A stretch of 64,000 nucleotides of DNA from Adiantum capillus-veneris. Its lineage: Eukaryota; Streptophyta; Polypodiopsida; Polypodiales; Pteridaceae. The position numbers and the translations under genes were made by a program. The stretch spans positions 9,314,830 to 9,378,829 of the forward strand of contig CM043954.1 of assembly GCA_014529385.2 (NCBI GenBank), read 5' to 3'. The notes under the pieces are model-generated. The model made no database searches. It had not been told where the DNA came from and saw only the letters and a program-made list of their open reading frames with translations. This document shows, in pieces, positions 29,275-41,643 of this stretch (positions within the stretch are counted from its first letter, which is position 1; every line of letters starts with the position of its first letter).

Positions 29275-30141
29275 TGTTGGGCACATTTCTGACACCCCAT
29301 TTTTTGTAAATTTGTACATATGGACATGACTCCCGATGTCAAAAGTATGTGTGGGATTTCTTTTTGTGGGTTTTTTAATCTTGATTTAGCAAGCACATAT
29401 ACATGCACTGCAAGTCGCTAGTCTAGTGACAGTTGTCGGGCTACTGTAAGTACCTGTGAGGAGTGAGTTTTTTGGAGGGAGACTTGTATATAACTTGAAC
29501 TCATGTAAACACTTAAAAAAGTTCATCCAAACTCCAGAAAATTGTAGGTTTGAGCTCATTGTGTCTCCTTGATGGTTTCTGTTCTGCAGATTTTGCCCCC
29601 GCCTTGCCTACTCTACGTGTAGTCATGTTGGGACAGCTCCTTGTTCGCATCAATTTTGCATGTAGTGGAGTGTAGATTCAAATTTGGTCATCTTCAGCTT
29701 TCTTGTCATTCATTTTTCAAGATTTCTCTTAAGCTTTAAAGTGCCCCAATTGGAGTTGTGCTCTTCAGGTTATGACTAGTTCTCTGCAGGGTTATGGCTA
29801 TGGCAGCTTAGTGGCAAATTGTGTGCAAACAGGTTTGGAGGGTATGTATGTATGAATTGTGAAATTTGTGGGTTTGTGATGTTCAATGGTGAAGGGGGAG
29901 GCCCTTGTCTTCATATGCATTGGTCGGCGTGTGCTGTAAATCCATGCTTTGGCAGGGTTTTTCTCCTACGTGACATAGTCTCTTGGGTGGGCGACGGCTA
30001 GTAAATTCCCAAGAGGACTACTCTTGTTGGACTTGTGGTGTTTCAAAGGGATTTTGCAAAGATTTTGGTGTCTTGTAGTTCTCTTTTGCGCTCCTGGGTG
30101 ACATCGCTATAGAGGTGTTCCAGTTTACTTGTTTCCCAACA
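29275..30141 (+). repeat. 3' LTR of gag-only element (867 bp)
   Basis: Begins TGTTGGGCAC and ends TTTCCCAACA; collinear with the 5' LTR apart from small indels. The preceding 'ctagggggttgg' is the likely purine tract. Confidence 0.88.
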
Positions 30142-32038
30142 ACGGCAACGGATGGCCATGAGACATTGTGGGAGTGGAGGAAGCACATGATTCCTTTCCC
30201 TTGCAAAGTTTAATGACCATCATAATCCGTCTCAATGGTGTAGGGTGACAGAATCGTTAACTTTTGGCCATTAAGCCCTTGGCGAGTCCAAAGGCAACAA
30301 ATTGGCAATTGTGCCACCCTGGATTGACGAGACAACAAGGGATGGCCATGAAACTTTGTAGGGGTGGAATAAGCACACAAATTTTAAATCCTACAAAGTT
30401 TCATGGGCATCACAATCCATCTCAACGGTCTAGGATGGCACAATTAACAAATTTTGGCCATTGGACCTTTGGCGAGCTCAAAGCTAAGAAATTGAAGATT
30501 GTGTCAACCTGGACCGACAAGCTAGCAACGAATGGACATGAAACTTTTCATGGGTGGGGTGAGCACACTAATCTTTGTCCTTTCAAATTTTCATGGCCAT
30601 CCCAATCCGTCTCAACGGTCTAGGGTGGCACAATTACCAAATTTTCACCATTGGGCCTTTGGCCAGCCCAAAGCCAAAAAGTTGGCGATTGTGCCACCCT
30701 CGATCAATAAGATGACAATGGATGGCCATGAAATTTTTTAAATGTTGTGGAGGCATACTAATCCCTAGCCATGGAAAGTTTCATGGCCACTCTAATCAGT
30801 CTCGACGGTCTAGGGCGTCATAATCACCAACTTTTGGCCATTGGGTCCTTAGCAAGCCCAAAGCCCAAAATTGGCAATCGTGCCACCATGGATCAACAAG
30901 ATGGAAATAAATGGCCATGAAAATTTGCAAGGGTAGATGAAGAACACTAATCCCTGGCCCTATAAAGTTTCTTGGGCATCCCAATCCATCTCGATGGTCT
31001 AGGGAGTCACAATCGCCATCTTTTGGCGATTGGACGTTTGGCGAGCACAACGCCAAAAAATTAGCCATGTGCCACATAGGACTAGCAAGATTGCAATTGA
31101 TGGCCTTAAAACCTTGTGGGGTAGGGGAAGCACACTAATAACCGCCTATGCAAAGTTTCATGGGCATCAGAATCCTTCTAACAGTCTAGGACGACACAAT
31201 TGTCAACTTTTGGCCATTGGGCCCTTGGCTAGCGGAAAGCCCAAAAATTGACTATTATGCCACCCTAGACGGACGAGACAAAAATAGACTTCCATGAAAC
31301 TTAGCGAGGGTAGGGAAGGCACACTTATCCCTGCCCCTGTAGAGTTTCATGGGCATGGAAATTCATTTCAATGGTCTAGGACGACACAATTTCCAACTTC
31401 TGGGCATTGGGCTTTTGGCGAGCCCAAAGCCAAATTTTTTTCCGTTGTGACACCCTGGACAAACGAGGCAAGAGCGAATGGCCATGAGACTTTGTAAGGG
31501 GAGGGAAAGCACACTAATCCTTGCCCCTGCAAAGTTTCATGGGTATCTTGGCCATTGGACTTTTGGCGAGCCCATAACCAAAAATTTGGCAATTTTGCCA
31601 CCCTATACCGACGAGACGGCACAATGAGACAACAACTGATAGCCATGAAACTTTGCAAAGGTGGAGGAAGCACACTAATATCCATATGTGAAAAATTTCA
31701 TGGGCATCTTTATACGTCACGATGGTCTAGGGCGTAAAATACCAACTTTTGGCCATTGCTTCCTTGACAAGCCCAAAGCCCAAAAATTGGCAATTCTACC
31801 ACCGTAGACCGACCAGATGACAATGGATAGCCATAAAACTTTACAAGGGTGGGGGAAGCAAACATATACCCACCTCTACAAAGTTTCTTGGGCACCCCAG
31901 TTCGTCTCAATGGTCTAGGGTGGTAGAATCACGAAATTTGGGCCATTGGGCCTTTGGAAACTCCATTGCCAAAAAATTCATGATCATGCCACCCTCGACC
32001 AATGAGATGGAAACAGATGGCCATAAAGGATAGAAGAA
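30142..32038. repeat. Palindromic satellite array, segment 2
   Basis: Same family and phase as segment 1, resuming immediately after the gag-only element. Several units are shortened (for example 31530-31640), consistent with old unequal exchange. Confidence 0.92.
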
Positions 32039-32297
32039 CGGTGAAAGCATGGAATGGTGGCTCAAATAGCTGTGTCCATGGACACCTACTATCAAAAACT
32101 TTGTCCTACAATTAGACATGAATTCACATAAAATTTCTATCATGATATATGTCAATGGATAGCTCTTAAAGAATAAAATGTAGATGTGCAATCACGGATA
32201 AATTTTATTTAGTTTGTATTCTTTTTTTCACAAGATTGTTTTTGTGATATGCTATCTAATAGCTTAAATATCATTCCACCTTTTCATGCTTTCACCC
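32039..32297. mobile_element. MITE-like inverted-repeat element (~259 bp) in satellite
   Basis: The left end 'ggtgaaagcatggaatggtgg' pairs with the right end 'ccaccttttcatgctttcacc'. The interior is AT-rich and non-coding and interrupts a satellite unit at 'agaagaa' | 'agaagca', suggesting a short target duplication. Superfamily unknown. Confidence 0.75.
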
Positions 32298-35200
32298 AGA
32301 AGCATAGTAATCCTTGCCCATGCAAAGTTTCATGTGCATCACAATCCGTCTCGACGGTCTAGGGCAGCACAATTGCCAAATTTTAGCCATTGGGCCTATG
32401 GCGAGTGCTAAGACAAACAATTGACGATTGTGCCACTATGGACCGATGAGATGGAAATAGATTTCCATGAAACTTTGTAGAGACATGGTAGTCCCTATCT
32501 ATAAAACGTTTCATGGCCATTCCAATCCGTCTCGATGGTCTAGGACATCACAATCGCCAACTTTTGGCCATTGGACCCTTGGCGAGCCCAAAGCCATAAA
32601 ATTGGCAATTGTGCCACCGTGGACCGGCAAGAGGGAAAGAAATGGCCATGAAACTTTGTAGGGGTAGGGGAAGCACATGTTTCCCCATCCCTGCAAAGTT
32701 TGATGGGTATCACAATTTGTCTCAATAATCTAGGACGACACAATTGCAACGGTCGGCCATTAAGCCCTGGTGAGCCCAAAGGCAACAAATTGGTGATTGT
32801 CCCATCCTAGAACAATGAGACAACAACGGATGGCCATGAAACTTTGCAGAGGTAGAAGAAGCACACTAATCTTGGCCTTGAAAAGTTTCATGGGCATCAA
32901 AATTCGTCTCAACAGTCTAGGATGGCACAATCGCCAAATTCTGGCAACTAGGCCTTTAGTGAGTCCAAGCCAAGAATTTGACGATTGTGACTTTTTGGAC
33001 CTACGAGACAGCAAGGGATGGCCATGAAAAATTTCAAGGATAGGGAAAGCACACTAATCCCTAACCTTACAAAGTTTCATGGGCATCCCAATCCGTCTAG
33101 ATGGTTTAAGGTGACACAATCAACAAATTTTCACCATTGGGCCTTTGGCAAGCCCAAAGCAAAACAAATTGGCGATTGTGCCACCCTCGACCAACATGGC
33201 AACAATGAATGGCCATGAAACTTTGTGGAGGTGGGAGAAGCACACTTATCCCTGTCCATGAAAATTTTTATAGGCATTCTAATGCGTCTCGATGGTCTAG
33301 GGTATCACAATTGTCAACTTTTGGTCGTTGGGTCCTTGGCGAGCCCAAAGCCAAAAATTGACAATTGTGCCACCATGGACCGACAAGACCGCAATAGATG
33401 GCCATTAAACTTTGCAGGGGTAGGTGAACACACTAATCCCTACCCCTAAAATGTTTCTTCGGCATCCCAATCCGTCTCGACGGTCTAGGATGTCACAATC
33501 GCCAACTTTTGTTGATTGGGACTTTGGCGAGTCCAAAGCGAAAAAATTGGACATTGTCCCCCCTAGGACCAATGAGACAAGAACTGATGGCCATGACACT
33601 TTGCGGGGTGGGGGAAGCACACCAATGCCTACCCATGTAAAGTTCAAGTCCTTCCCGATGGTCTAGCGCGGCACAATGCCTACCCATGTAAAGTTCAAGT
33701 CCTTCCCGATGGTCTAGCGCGGCACAATGGCCAACTTTTGGCCATTGGGCTTTTGGTGAACTTAAAGCCAAAAAATTGGCCATTATGCCACCCTGGACAA
33801 ATGAGGCGGGAGCTTATGGCCATGAGAATTTTCAAGGGGAGCAAAAGCACACTAATCTATACCCCTACAAAGTTTTATGTGCATCCCAATCCGTCTCGAC
33901 AGTCTAGGGCATCATAATCACCAACTTTTGGCTATTGGACCCTTGGCAAGCCCAAAGCAAAAAAATTGGCAGTTGTGCCACCCTTAAACGAAGAGACGAC
34001 AATGGATGGCCATGAAACTTTGTGAAGGAGAGGGTAGCACACAAATTCCCATCCATGAAAAGTTTCATGGCCATCCCAATCCGTCTGGAAGGTCTATGGT
34101 GTCACAATCCCGGCCCCTGCAAAGTTTTATGGGCATCGCAATGCGTATCGACTGTCTCGTATGAAACAATCGCCATAGATTGGCCATTACGCTTTTCGCG
34201 AGTCCATGGACCAAATTTGGCGATTGTGCTACCCTGGATTGATGATACGGCAATGGATCACCATGAAACCTTGTGGGGATGGGGGAAGCACACATTTCTC
34301 CACCCTTGCAAAGTCTAATGGGCATCACAATCTGTCTTAGTAGTTTAGGATGGCACAATAGTCAACTTTTGGCCATTAATACCTTGGCGAGCCCAAAGGA
34401 AAATAATTGGCGATTGTGCCACGTTGGACCAACAAGACGGCAATGGATGGCCATGAATTCTTGTGGGGGTAGAAGAAGCACTCTAATCCACACTCTTGTA
34501 AAGTTTCATGGGTATCAAAATCCATCTCGAGAGTCTAAGGTGGCACAATCGCCAAATTTGGTCCATTGAACCTTTGGCGAACCCAAATTGACGATTGTGC
34601 CACCCTAGACTGACGAGATGGAAATGGATGGCCATGAAACTTTGCAAAGTTTCATGGGCTTCACAATCGGTCTTGAACATATAGGATGGCACAATCACCA
34701 AATTTTGTCAATTAGGCCGAAAGCCAAAACATTGGCGATTGTGCCATCCTGAACCGATGAGATGGCAACGGATGGCCATGAAACTATGTGGGGGTGGGGT
34801 AGGCACACATTTCCCTACCCCTACAAAGTTGAATGGGCATCACAATTTGGCTCAATGGTATAGGATGGCACAATCGTCAACTTTTACCCATTAAGCCCTT
34901 GGCGAGCCCAAAGGCAAATAATTGGCGATTGTGCCAACTTGGACTAACGAAACGGCAAGGGATAGCCATAAAACTTTGCGGGGGAAAAATAAGCACAGTA
35001 ATCCACATGCTTGTAAAGTTTCATGGATGTTGCAATCCATTTCAAAGGTCTAGGGTGGCCCAATCACCAATTTTTGGCCATTGTCCCTTTGACGAACCCA
35101 AAACGAAACAAATTGACAATTGTTCCACCCTGGACCAACGAGATGGCACTAGATGGCCATGAAACTTTACAGAAGTACACTAATATTTGTCCTTGCAAAG

Positions 35201-38200
35201 TTTCATGGTCATCGCAATCCGTCTCGATGGTCTAGGACGGCACAATCGCCAAATTTTGTCCATTGGTCCTTAGGCGAACCCAAAGTCAAACAATTGATGA
35301 TTGTGCCACCCTAGATCAACGAGACAGCAAACAGATGGCCATCAAACTTTTTAGGGGTGGGGGAAGCATACTAATCCCTATCCTTGCAAAGTTTCATAAG
35401 CATCACAATCCGTCTTGATAGTATAGGACAACACAATCGTCAAACTTTTTGGCCATTGGGTATTTCGCGAGCCCAAAGCCAAGATATTGATGATTGTGCC
35501 ACTATGGACGGATGAGATGGCAACAGATGGCCATGAAACTTTGCAAGGGCGGAGGGTAATCCCCGTCCCTCAAATATTTCATGGACATTCCAATCTGTCT
35601 TGATGGTCTAGGGCATCACAATCGCCAAATTTTGGCCATTGGACCCTTGGCGAGCCCAAAGCCAAAAAATTGGCGATTGTGCCACCGTGGACCGACAAGA
35701 GGGCAAACAATGGCCATGAAACTTTGCAAGGGTATGGGACACACATGTTTCCCTACCCCTGCAAAGTTTTAATGGGTATGCCAATTTGTCTCAATGGTCT
35801 AGCATGGCACAATCATCAATTTTTGGCCGCTAAGCCCTTGAAGAGCCCAAAGGCAACAAATTGGAGATTATCCCACCTTGGACTGATGAGACGACAATGG
35901 ATGGCCATGAAACTTTTCCGGGTGGAAGAAGCACATTGAGTCTTGGCCCATCAAAGTTTCATGGGTATCACAATTCGTCTCGACAGTCTATGATGCCACA
36001 ATTGCCAAATTTTGGCAATTGGACCTTTGATGAGCCCAAAGCCAAGGAATTGATGATTGTGCCACTCCGGACCTATGAGACGGCAACAAATGACCATGAA
36101 ACTTTTCAAGGGTAGGGGAAGCACAGTAACCCCTACCCTTACAAAGTTTCATGGGCATCCCAATCTGTCTCGATGGTCTAAGGTGACACAACTACCAAAT
36201 TTTCACCATTGGGTCTTTGGCAAGCCCAAAGAAAAACAATTGGTGATTGTGCCATGCTCGACCAACGAGAAGACAATGGATGGACATGAAACTTTGTGCA
36301 GGTGGGGAAAGCACACTTATCCCCATCCGTGAAATTTTTTTAGGCATTCCAATCCGTCTCGACGGACTAGGGCGTCACAATCATCAACTTTTGGTCATTG
36401 GGGCCTTGGCGAGCCCCAAAGACAAAAATGTGTGATTGTGCCATCGTGGATCAAGAATACCGCAAAAATGGCCATTAAACTTTGCAAGGGTAGATGAAGC
36501 ACACTAATCCATACCCCTACAATTTTTCTTGGGCATCCTAATCCGTCTTGACGGTCTAGGGTGTCACAATCGCTAACTTTTGTCAATTGGGACTTTGGCA
36601 AGCCCAAAGACAAAAAATTGGACATTGCACCACCTAGGACCAATGAGAAGACAACTGATGGCCATGACACTTTCCGAGGTGGGGGAAGCACACCAATGCC
36701 CACCATGCAAAGTTTCATGGGCATCAAAATCCTTCCTAATTGTCTTGCACGTCACGATTACCAACTTTTGGCCATGGGGCTTTTGACAAACTCAAAGCCA
36801 AAAAATTGGCCGTTATGCTACCCCAGACAAACTAGGCGGGAGCAAATGGTCATGAGACTTTGCAAGGGGATGGAAAGCACACTTATCTCTACCCCTGTAA
36901 AGTTTCATGGGTATCCCAATCCATCTCAACAGTCTAGGGCGTCACAATCGCCAACTTTTGGCCATTGGGCCCTTGGCAAGCCCAAAGCCAAAAAATTGGG
37001 TGCCACCCTCGACCAGCAAGACGACAATGGATGGCCATAATACTTTGCGGAGGGGAGGGTAGCACATGAATCCTCATCCATGCAAAGTTTTATGGGCATC
37101 CCAATCCGTCTCTATGCTCTATGGAATCACAATCCTGGCCCTTGCAAAGTTTCATGGGCATCACAATCCGTCTTGATTGTCTAGCACAACGGAATTGCCA
37201 AATTTTGGCCATGAGGGTTTTGGCGAGCCCAAAGCCAAAAAAATGGCAAATTTTCCACCTTGGACCAATGCGACCAACGGATGGCCATGAAACTTTGTGA
37301 GAGTGGGGAAGTTTCACATTTCCCCACCCGTGCAAAGTCTAATGGGCATCACAATCTGTCTCAATGGTTTAGGATGACAGAATCGTCAACTTTTGGCCAT
37401 TATGTCCTTCGCGAGCCCAAAGGTAAATAATTGGCGATTCTGACACCTTGGATGGAGGAGATGGCAAGGGATGGCCATGAAATTTTGCAGGGGGGGGGGA
37501 AGCACACTAATCCACATGCTTGTAAAGTTTCATGGCTATCGCAATCTGTCTCAACAGTCTAGGGTGGCACAATCGCCAAATTTTGGCCATTGGATCTTTG
37601 GTAAACCCAAAGCCAAAAAAATTCACGATTGTGCCACCTTGGACCGACGAGATGGCAACGGATGGCCATGAAACTTTGCAAAGTTTCATGGACTTCACAA
37701 TCAGGTGTCTTGACCATTTAGAATGGCACAATCGCCAAATTTTGGCCATTAGGCGAGTCCAAAGGCAAAAAATTGGCGATTGTGCCACCCTGGACAAATG
37801 AGACAGCAACGGATGGCCATGAAATTTTGTGGGGGTGGGGGAAGCACACATTTCTCCACCCCTACAAAGTCTAATGAGCATCGCAATCCGTCTCAACGGT
37901 TTAGGATTGCACAATCATCAACTTTTGCCCATTAAGCCCTTGGCGAGCCCAAAGGCAAATAATTGGTGATTGTGCCACCTTGGACAGACGAGACGACAAG
38001 GGATGGCCATGAAACTTTGCAGAGGAAAAACAAGCACACTAATCCACACACCTGTAAAGTTTCATGGCTATCGCAATCCGTCTCGCCGTCTAGGGTGGCA
38101 CAATCGCCAAATTTTGGCCATTGGGCCTTTGGCCGCCCCAAAGCCAAAACATTTGACGAGACGATTGTGCCACCCTGGACCGCCGACGAGATTGCAATAG

Positions 38201-40210
38201 ATGGCCATGAGACTTTGCAAGGGTGGGGGAAGCACACTAATCCCTATCCTTTCAAAGTTTCATGGGCATAGCAATCCGTCTCGGTGGTCTAGGGCGGCAC
38301 AATCGCCAAATTTTGTCCATTGGGCCTTTGGTGAGCCCAAAGCCAAACAATGGACGATTGTGCCACCCTAGACCGACGAGACGACAATAGATGGCCATGA
38401 AACATTTTAAGGGAAAGGAAGCATACTAATCCCTACCCTTGAAAAGTTTCATGGGCATCACAATCCCTATTGATGGTCTAGGACAACACAATCGTCAAAT
38501 TTTGGCCATTCGGAATTTCGCAACCCCAAAGCCAAAAAACTGATGATTGTGCCATCCTAGACGACAAAGGATGGCCATAAGATATTGTGGGGATAGAGGA
38601 AGCACATGTTTCCCCATTCATGCAAAGTTTAATGGGTATCACAATCTTTCTTAATGTTCTAGGACGGCATAATCGTCAAATTTCAATAACAAACTGGCGA
38701 TTGTCCCACCCTGGACCGATGAGACGACAATAGATGGCCATGAAACTATGTGCGGGTAGAAGAAGCACACTAATCTTGGTCCATGCAAAGTTTCATGGGC
38801 ATCATAATCCGTCTCGATGGTCTAGGATGACATAATTGCCAAATTTTGGCTATTGGGCGTTTGTTGAGCCCAAAGCCAAGAAATTGATGATTGTGCCACT
38901 CTGGATCTATGAGACGACAATGGATGGCCATGTAACTTTTCAAGGATAGGGGAAACACACTAATCCCTAAACCCCCAATGTTTCATGGGTATCCCAATCT
39001 GTCTTGACGGTCTAAGGTGTCAGAATTACCAAATTTTCACCATTTGGCCTTTGGAGAGCCCAAAGCCCAAAAGTTGGCGGTTGTGCCACCCTAGACCGGC
39101 AAGACGGCAATGGATGGCCATGAAACTTTGTGAAGTAGAGGGAACCATATGAATCCCCATCCGTGCAAAGTTTCATGGGCATCTCAATTCGTCTCGACGA
39201 TCTATGGTGTCACAATCCCGGTCCCTGCAAAGTTTCATGGACATCACAATCCATATCGACTGTCTAGGATTAATGACATGGAAACGGATTTCCATGAAAC
39301 TTTGCAAGTGTGGTGAAAGAACACAAATCCTTGTTCTTGCAAATTTTCATGGGAACTTCAATCCGTCCCAATGGTCTAGGGCGGCACCATCGCCAAATTT
39401 TGACTATTGGGCCTTTGCGAGCCCAAAGTTTTCATGGGCATCGCATTTTGTCTTGACCGTTGAGGACGATACAATCGCCAAAGTTTGGTGATTGGCCTTT
39501 TGGCAAGCGCAAAGCCAAAAAATTGGTGATTATGCCACCCAGGACCCACGAGACGGCAATTGATGGCCATGAAACTTTTCAAGGTGGGGGAAGCACACCA
39601 ATAATTGCCCATGCAAAGTCTCATGGGCATCAAAATCCTTCCTGACGGTTTATGATGACACAATTGCCAACTTTTGGCCATTGGACTTTTAGCGAACTAA
39701 AAGCCAAAAAAAATTGGCCATTATACCACCCTGGAAAAACTAGGGGAGAGCATATGGCCATGAGACTTTGCAAGGGGAAGAAAGAACACTAATACTTGTC
39801 CCTCCAAAGTTTCATGGGCTTCCCAATCCGTCTCGATAGTCTAGGTCGGCACAATAGCCAACTTTTTGCCATTGGGCCCTTCGAAAACCCAAATCCAAAA
39901 AATTCGTGGTTGTGCCACCCTCGACCGAGAGACAACAACGGATGGCCATGAAACTTTGCGAAGGAGAGGGTAGCACAAAAATCCCCATCCGTGCAAAGTT
40001 TCATGGGCATCTCAATCTGTCTTGGCGGTCTATGGCATCACAATCCCTGCCATCGCAATCCATTTCGAATGTCTAGGACGACACAATCGCCAAATTTTGG
40101 CCATTGGGCCTTTGGAGAGCCCAAAGCCAAGAAATTGATGATTGTGCCACACTAAACCGACGAGACTACAACAGATGGCCATGAAACTTTGAAGGGGTAG
40201 GGGAAGCACA
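32298..40210. repeat. Palindromic satellite array, segment 3
   Basis: The longest uninterrupted block, about 7.9 kb or some 40 units. Units vary in strand-symmetric arms, and several are partial. A perfect 51-bp local duplication is present at 33624-33725. The array stops abruptly at the CACTA terminus at 40211. Short open frames on both strands follow the repeat and are not genes. Confidence 0.93.
33624..33725. repeat. Perfect 51-bp tandem duplication within the satellite
   Basis: Two identical adjacent 51-bp copies starting 'aatgcctacccatgtaaagt'. Identity here contrasts with the divergence of surrounding units, so the event is recent. Confidence 0.93.
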
Positions 40211-40351
40211 CACTATGAAAATCTCCAAGTGTTTACTGTGCTGTTTTACAGCGTTTTGTAGAGAGAAAGTGCAAATTCAAGTAGAGAAACAAGAGAGAGG
40301 AGGGCGGGTGTTTTTTTTTGTGTTTAAAATATTTCCACGACAATTTTTGCT

Positions 40352-40397
40352 ATTATTACCATGTTTATCACCACTCTTATTACCGCGTTTATGATCG
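40352..40397 (+). repeat. Left subterminal repeats of CACTA element
   Basis: 'attaccatgtttatcacca' and 'attaccgcgtttatg' in direct order. The inverted counterpart is at 52085-52130. Subterminal repeats bind the accessory transposase protein in En/Spm elements. Confidence 0.55.
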
Positions 40398-40777
40398 TTG
40401 TTATATCCGACAACCAAATTTAGCGCCTAAACTTTCAATTTCTAGCTTAAAATAATTATCCCCTCCCCCCTGTGAGGTCCCCACCCCGCCGTATCAAACA
40501 GCGGATTTGATGGTAAACCTGGTGGCCACTAGATCTATAGCGGAAGCAAACAAAGTGGTTCAGGGTTCATCTAGCAGACGATCTCTCATCACAAAGTGAG
40601 TCGAGTTCGAGCCTACTAGCAACGAGATCTAGCTCCACCTCGTAGGGGAAGCGTGTTTAACTTATCTAGCGATCCTAAGACCCACCTTCCAAGAGGAGAG
40701 AAATCCCGAGTTCCTTTTTCCCCATGTTTCAGAGGCACGTACACTTGAGACTTCGCCACTCTAGGGGCAATGAGTAA
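40398..40777. other. Non-coding CACTA interior left of copia
   Basis: No coding sequence. A B-box-like 'gagttcgagcc' occurs at about 40597, but no companion A box or tRNA fold was evident. Confidence 0.4.
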
Positions 40778-41583
40778 TGTTAGGAAATAATACGTAGCTA
40801 AATAGATTTTTGAGTAGATTACTTAATGGAGAGAGATAGATTTCACACACAAGAGATTATAGAGTAGAGAGAGAGAGAGTACACACGATATACGTGGTTC
40901 ACCCAATGTGGGCTACGTCCACGGAAAAGCAGCCGCTCAATGGCTTTAGCACTTCAAAAGAAGAAGTAGTTTTCAAAGGGATTAAACCCTTGATAGAGCT
41001 CCCGCCTTGCTTCAATCTCACCACCTCACACTCACCTTGTTGCATCAACTTCACACTATGAAATGTGTGTAGAAATGGCCTCCTTTTATAGGCCAAAAGG
41101 GCTGCCCTCTCTTATGAGAGACAGCCATGTGTAGCCGCCCTTGTGCGAATAAGTCCAAATCGGACCCTCCAATCCGCCCATGTGTGGCCACCCTTGAGAA
41201 GACAAGTCCGCTTTTGAATTCGGCCACCGGCCACCGGACATTGACTTCCGACCACTCGCTACCGGCCATTGACTTTCGACCACCGGCCATCGACCATTGA
41301 ATACCGGCCACCGGCCAACCGACCGGTTGTTTTCCGACCACTTTCCGGCCACCGTCCAGCCATAATATTCCGACGAAAAGGAATATTCTGGCAAAAAAAA
41401 AGTCTTGGGGGTCTCTGCCCCCGAGGCCTCTAAAGTTGCCCCTGATTCTTGTCCCTGAAAATTTTGGTTTCCGGTGAGTGATTTTCCTTCACGCACGATG
41501 GCTTCTCCTCATAATGGGGGCCTTACAAATGTACGCTTTTACCACAGAAAATTACAAGGGTAAATCAGACTCCATACTTAACA
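40778..41583 (-). repeat. 3' LTR of copia (806 bp)
   Basis: Carries a GA-rich block, a minus-strand TATA box (41081-41090) and a G/C-rich minisatellite of about 18-30-bp 'ccaccggccattgac' units (41213-41345). It is 35 bp longer than its partner, mainly through an extra minisatellite unit. Confidence 0.93.
41081..41090 (-). promoter_or_regulatory. TATA box of copia 3' LTR
   Basis: TATAAAAGGA on the minus strand, within 'cctataaaaggagg'. The same box is in the other LTR. Confidence 0.65.
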
Positions 41584-41600
41584 ATCTCCCACTTGGAGAC
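41584..41600 (-). other. Polypurine tract of copia
   Basis: Minus-strand 'ctccaagtgggagat' abuts the 3' LTR. Confidence 0.8.
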
Positions 41601-41643
41601 TGATCTCCAAATAAAACCTGTGACTGCTTTCCATTCTGGCTTC

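Larger units (their letters stand above)
26650..30141 (+). mobile_element. Gag-only LTR retrotransposon (TR-GAG type) inserted in satellite
   Basis: LTRs at 26650-27498 and 29275-30141 begin TGTTGGGCAC and end CCCAACA. The interior is only about 1.8 kb. It encodes a Gag and a highly acidic downstream region, with no protease, integrase or reverse transcriptase, so it needs pol in trans. The left flank is GACGG and the right flank ACGGC in the satellite, giving a 4-bp ACGG duplication. The interrupted satellite phrase 'gacgagacggcaacggatgg' is restored on removal. Confidence 0.9.

Noticed and set aside
24262-40210. Dozens of 60-160-codon frames on both strands sharing phrases such as 'GRHNRQ' and 'FHGHPNPS'
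   Set aside because: They recur at the satellite period and in both orientations; they reflect the repeat unit, not genes.
24262-40210. CRISPR-like regular repeat array
   Set aside because: The whole 190-bp unit repeats, with no unique spacers, and the surrounding DNA is eukaryotic.
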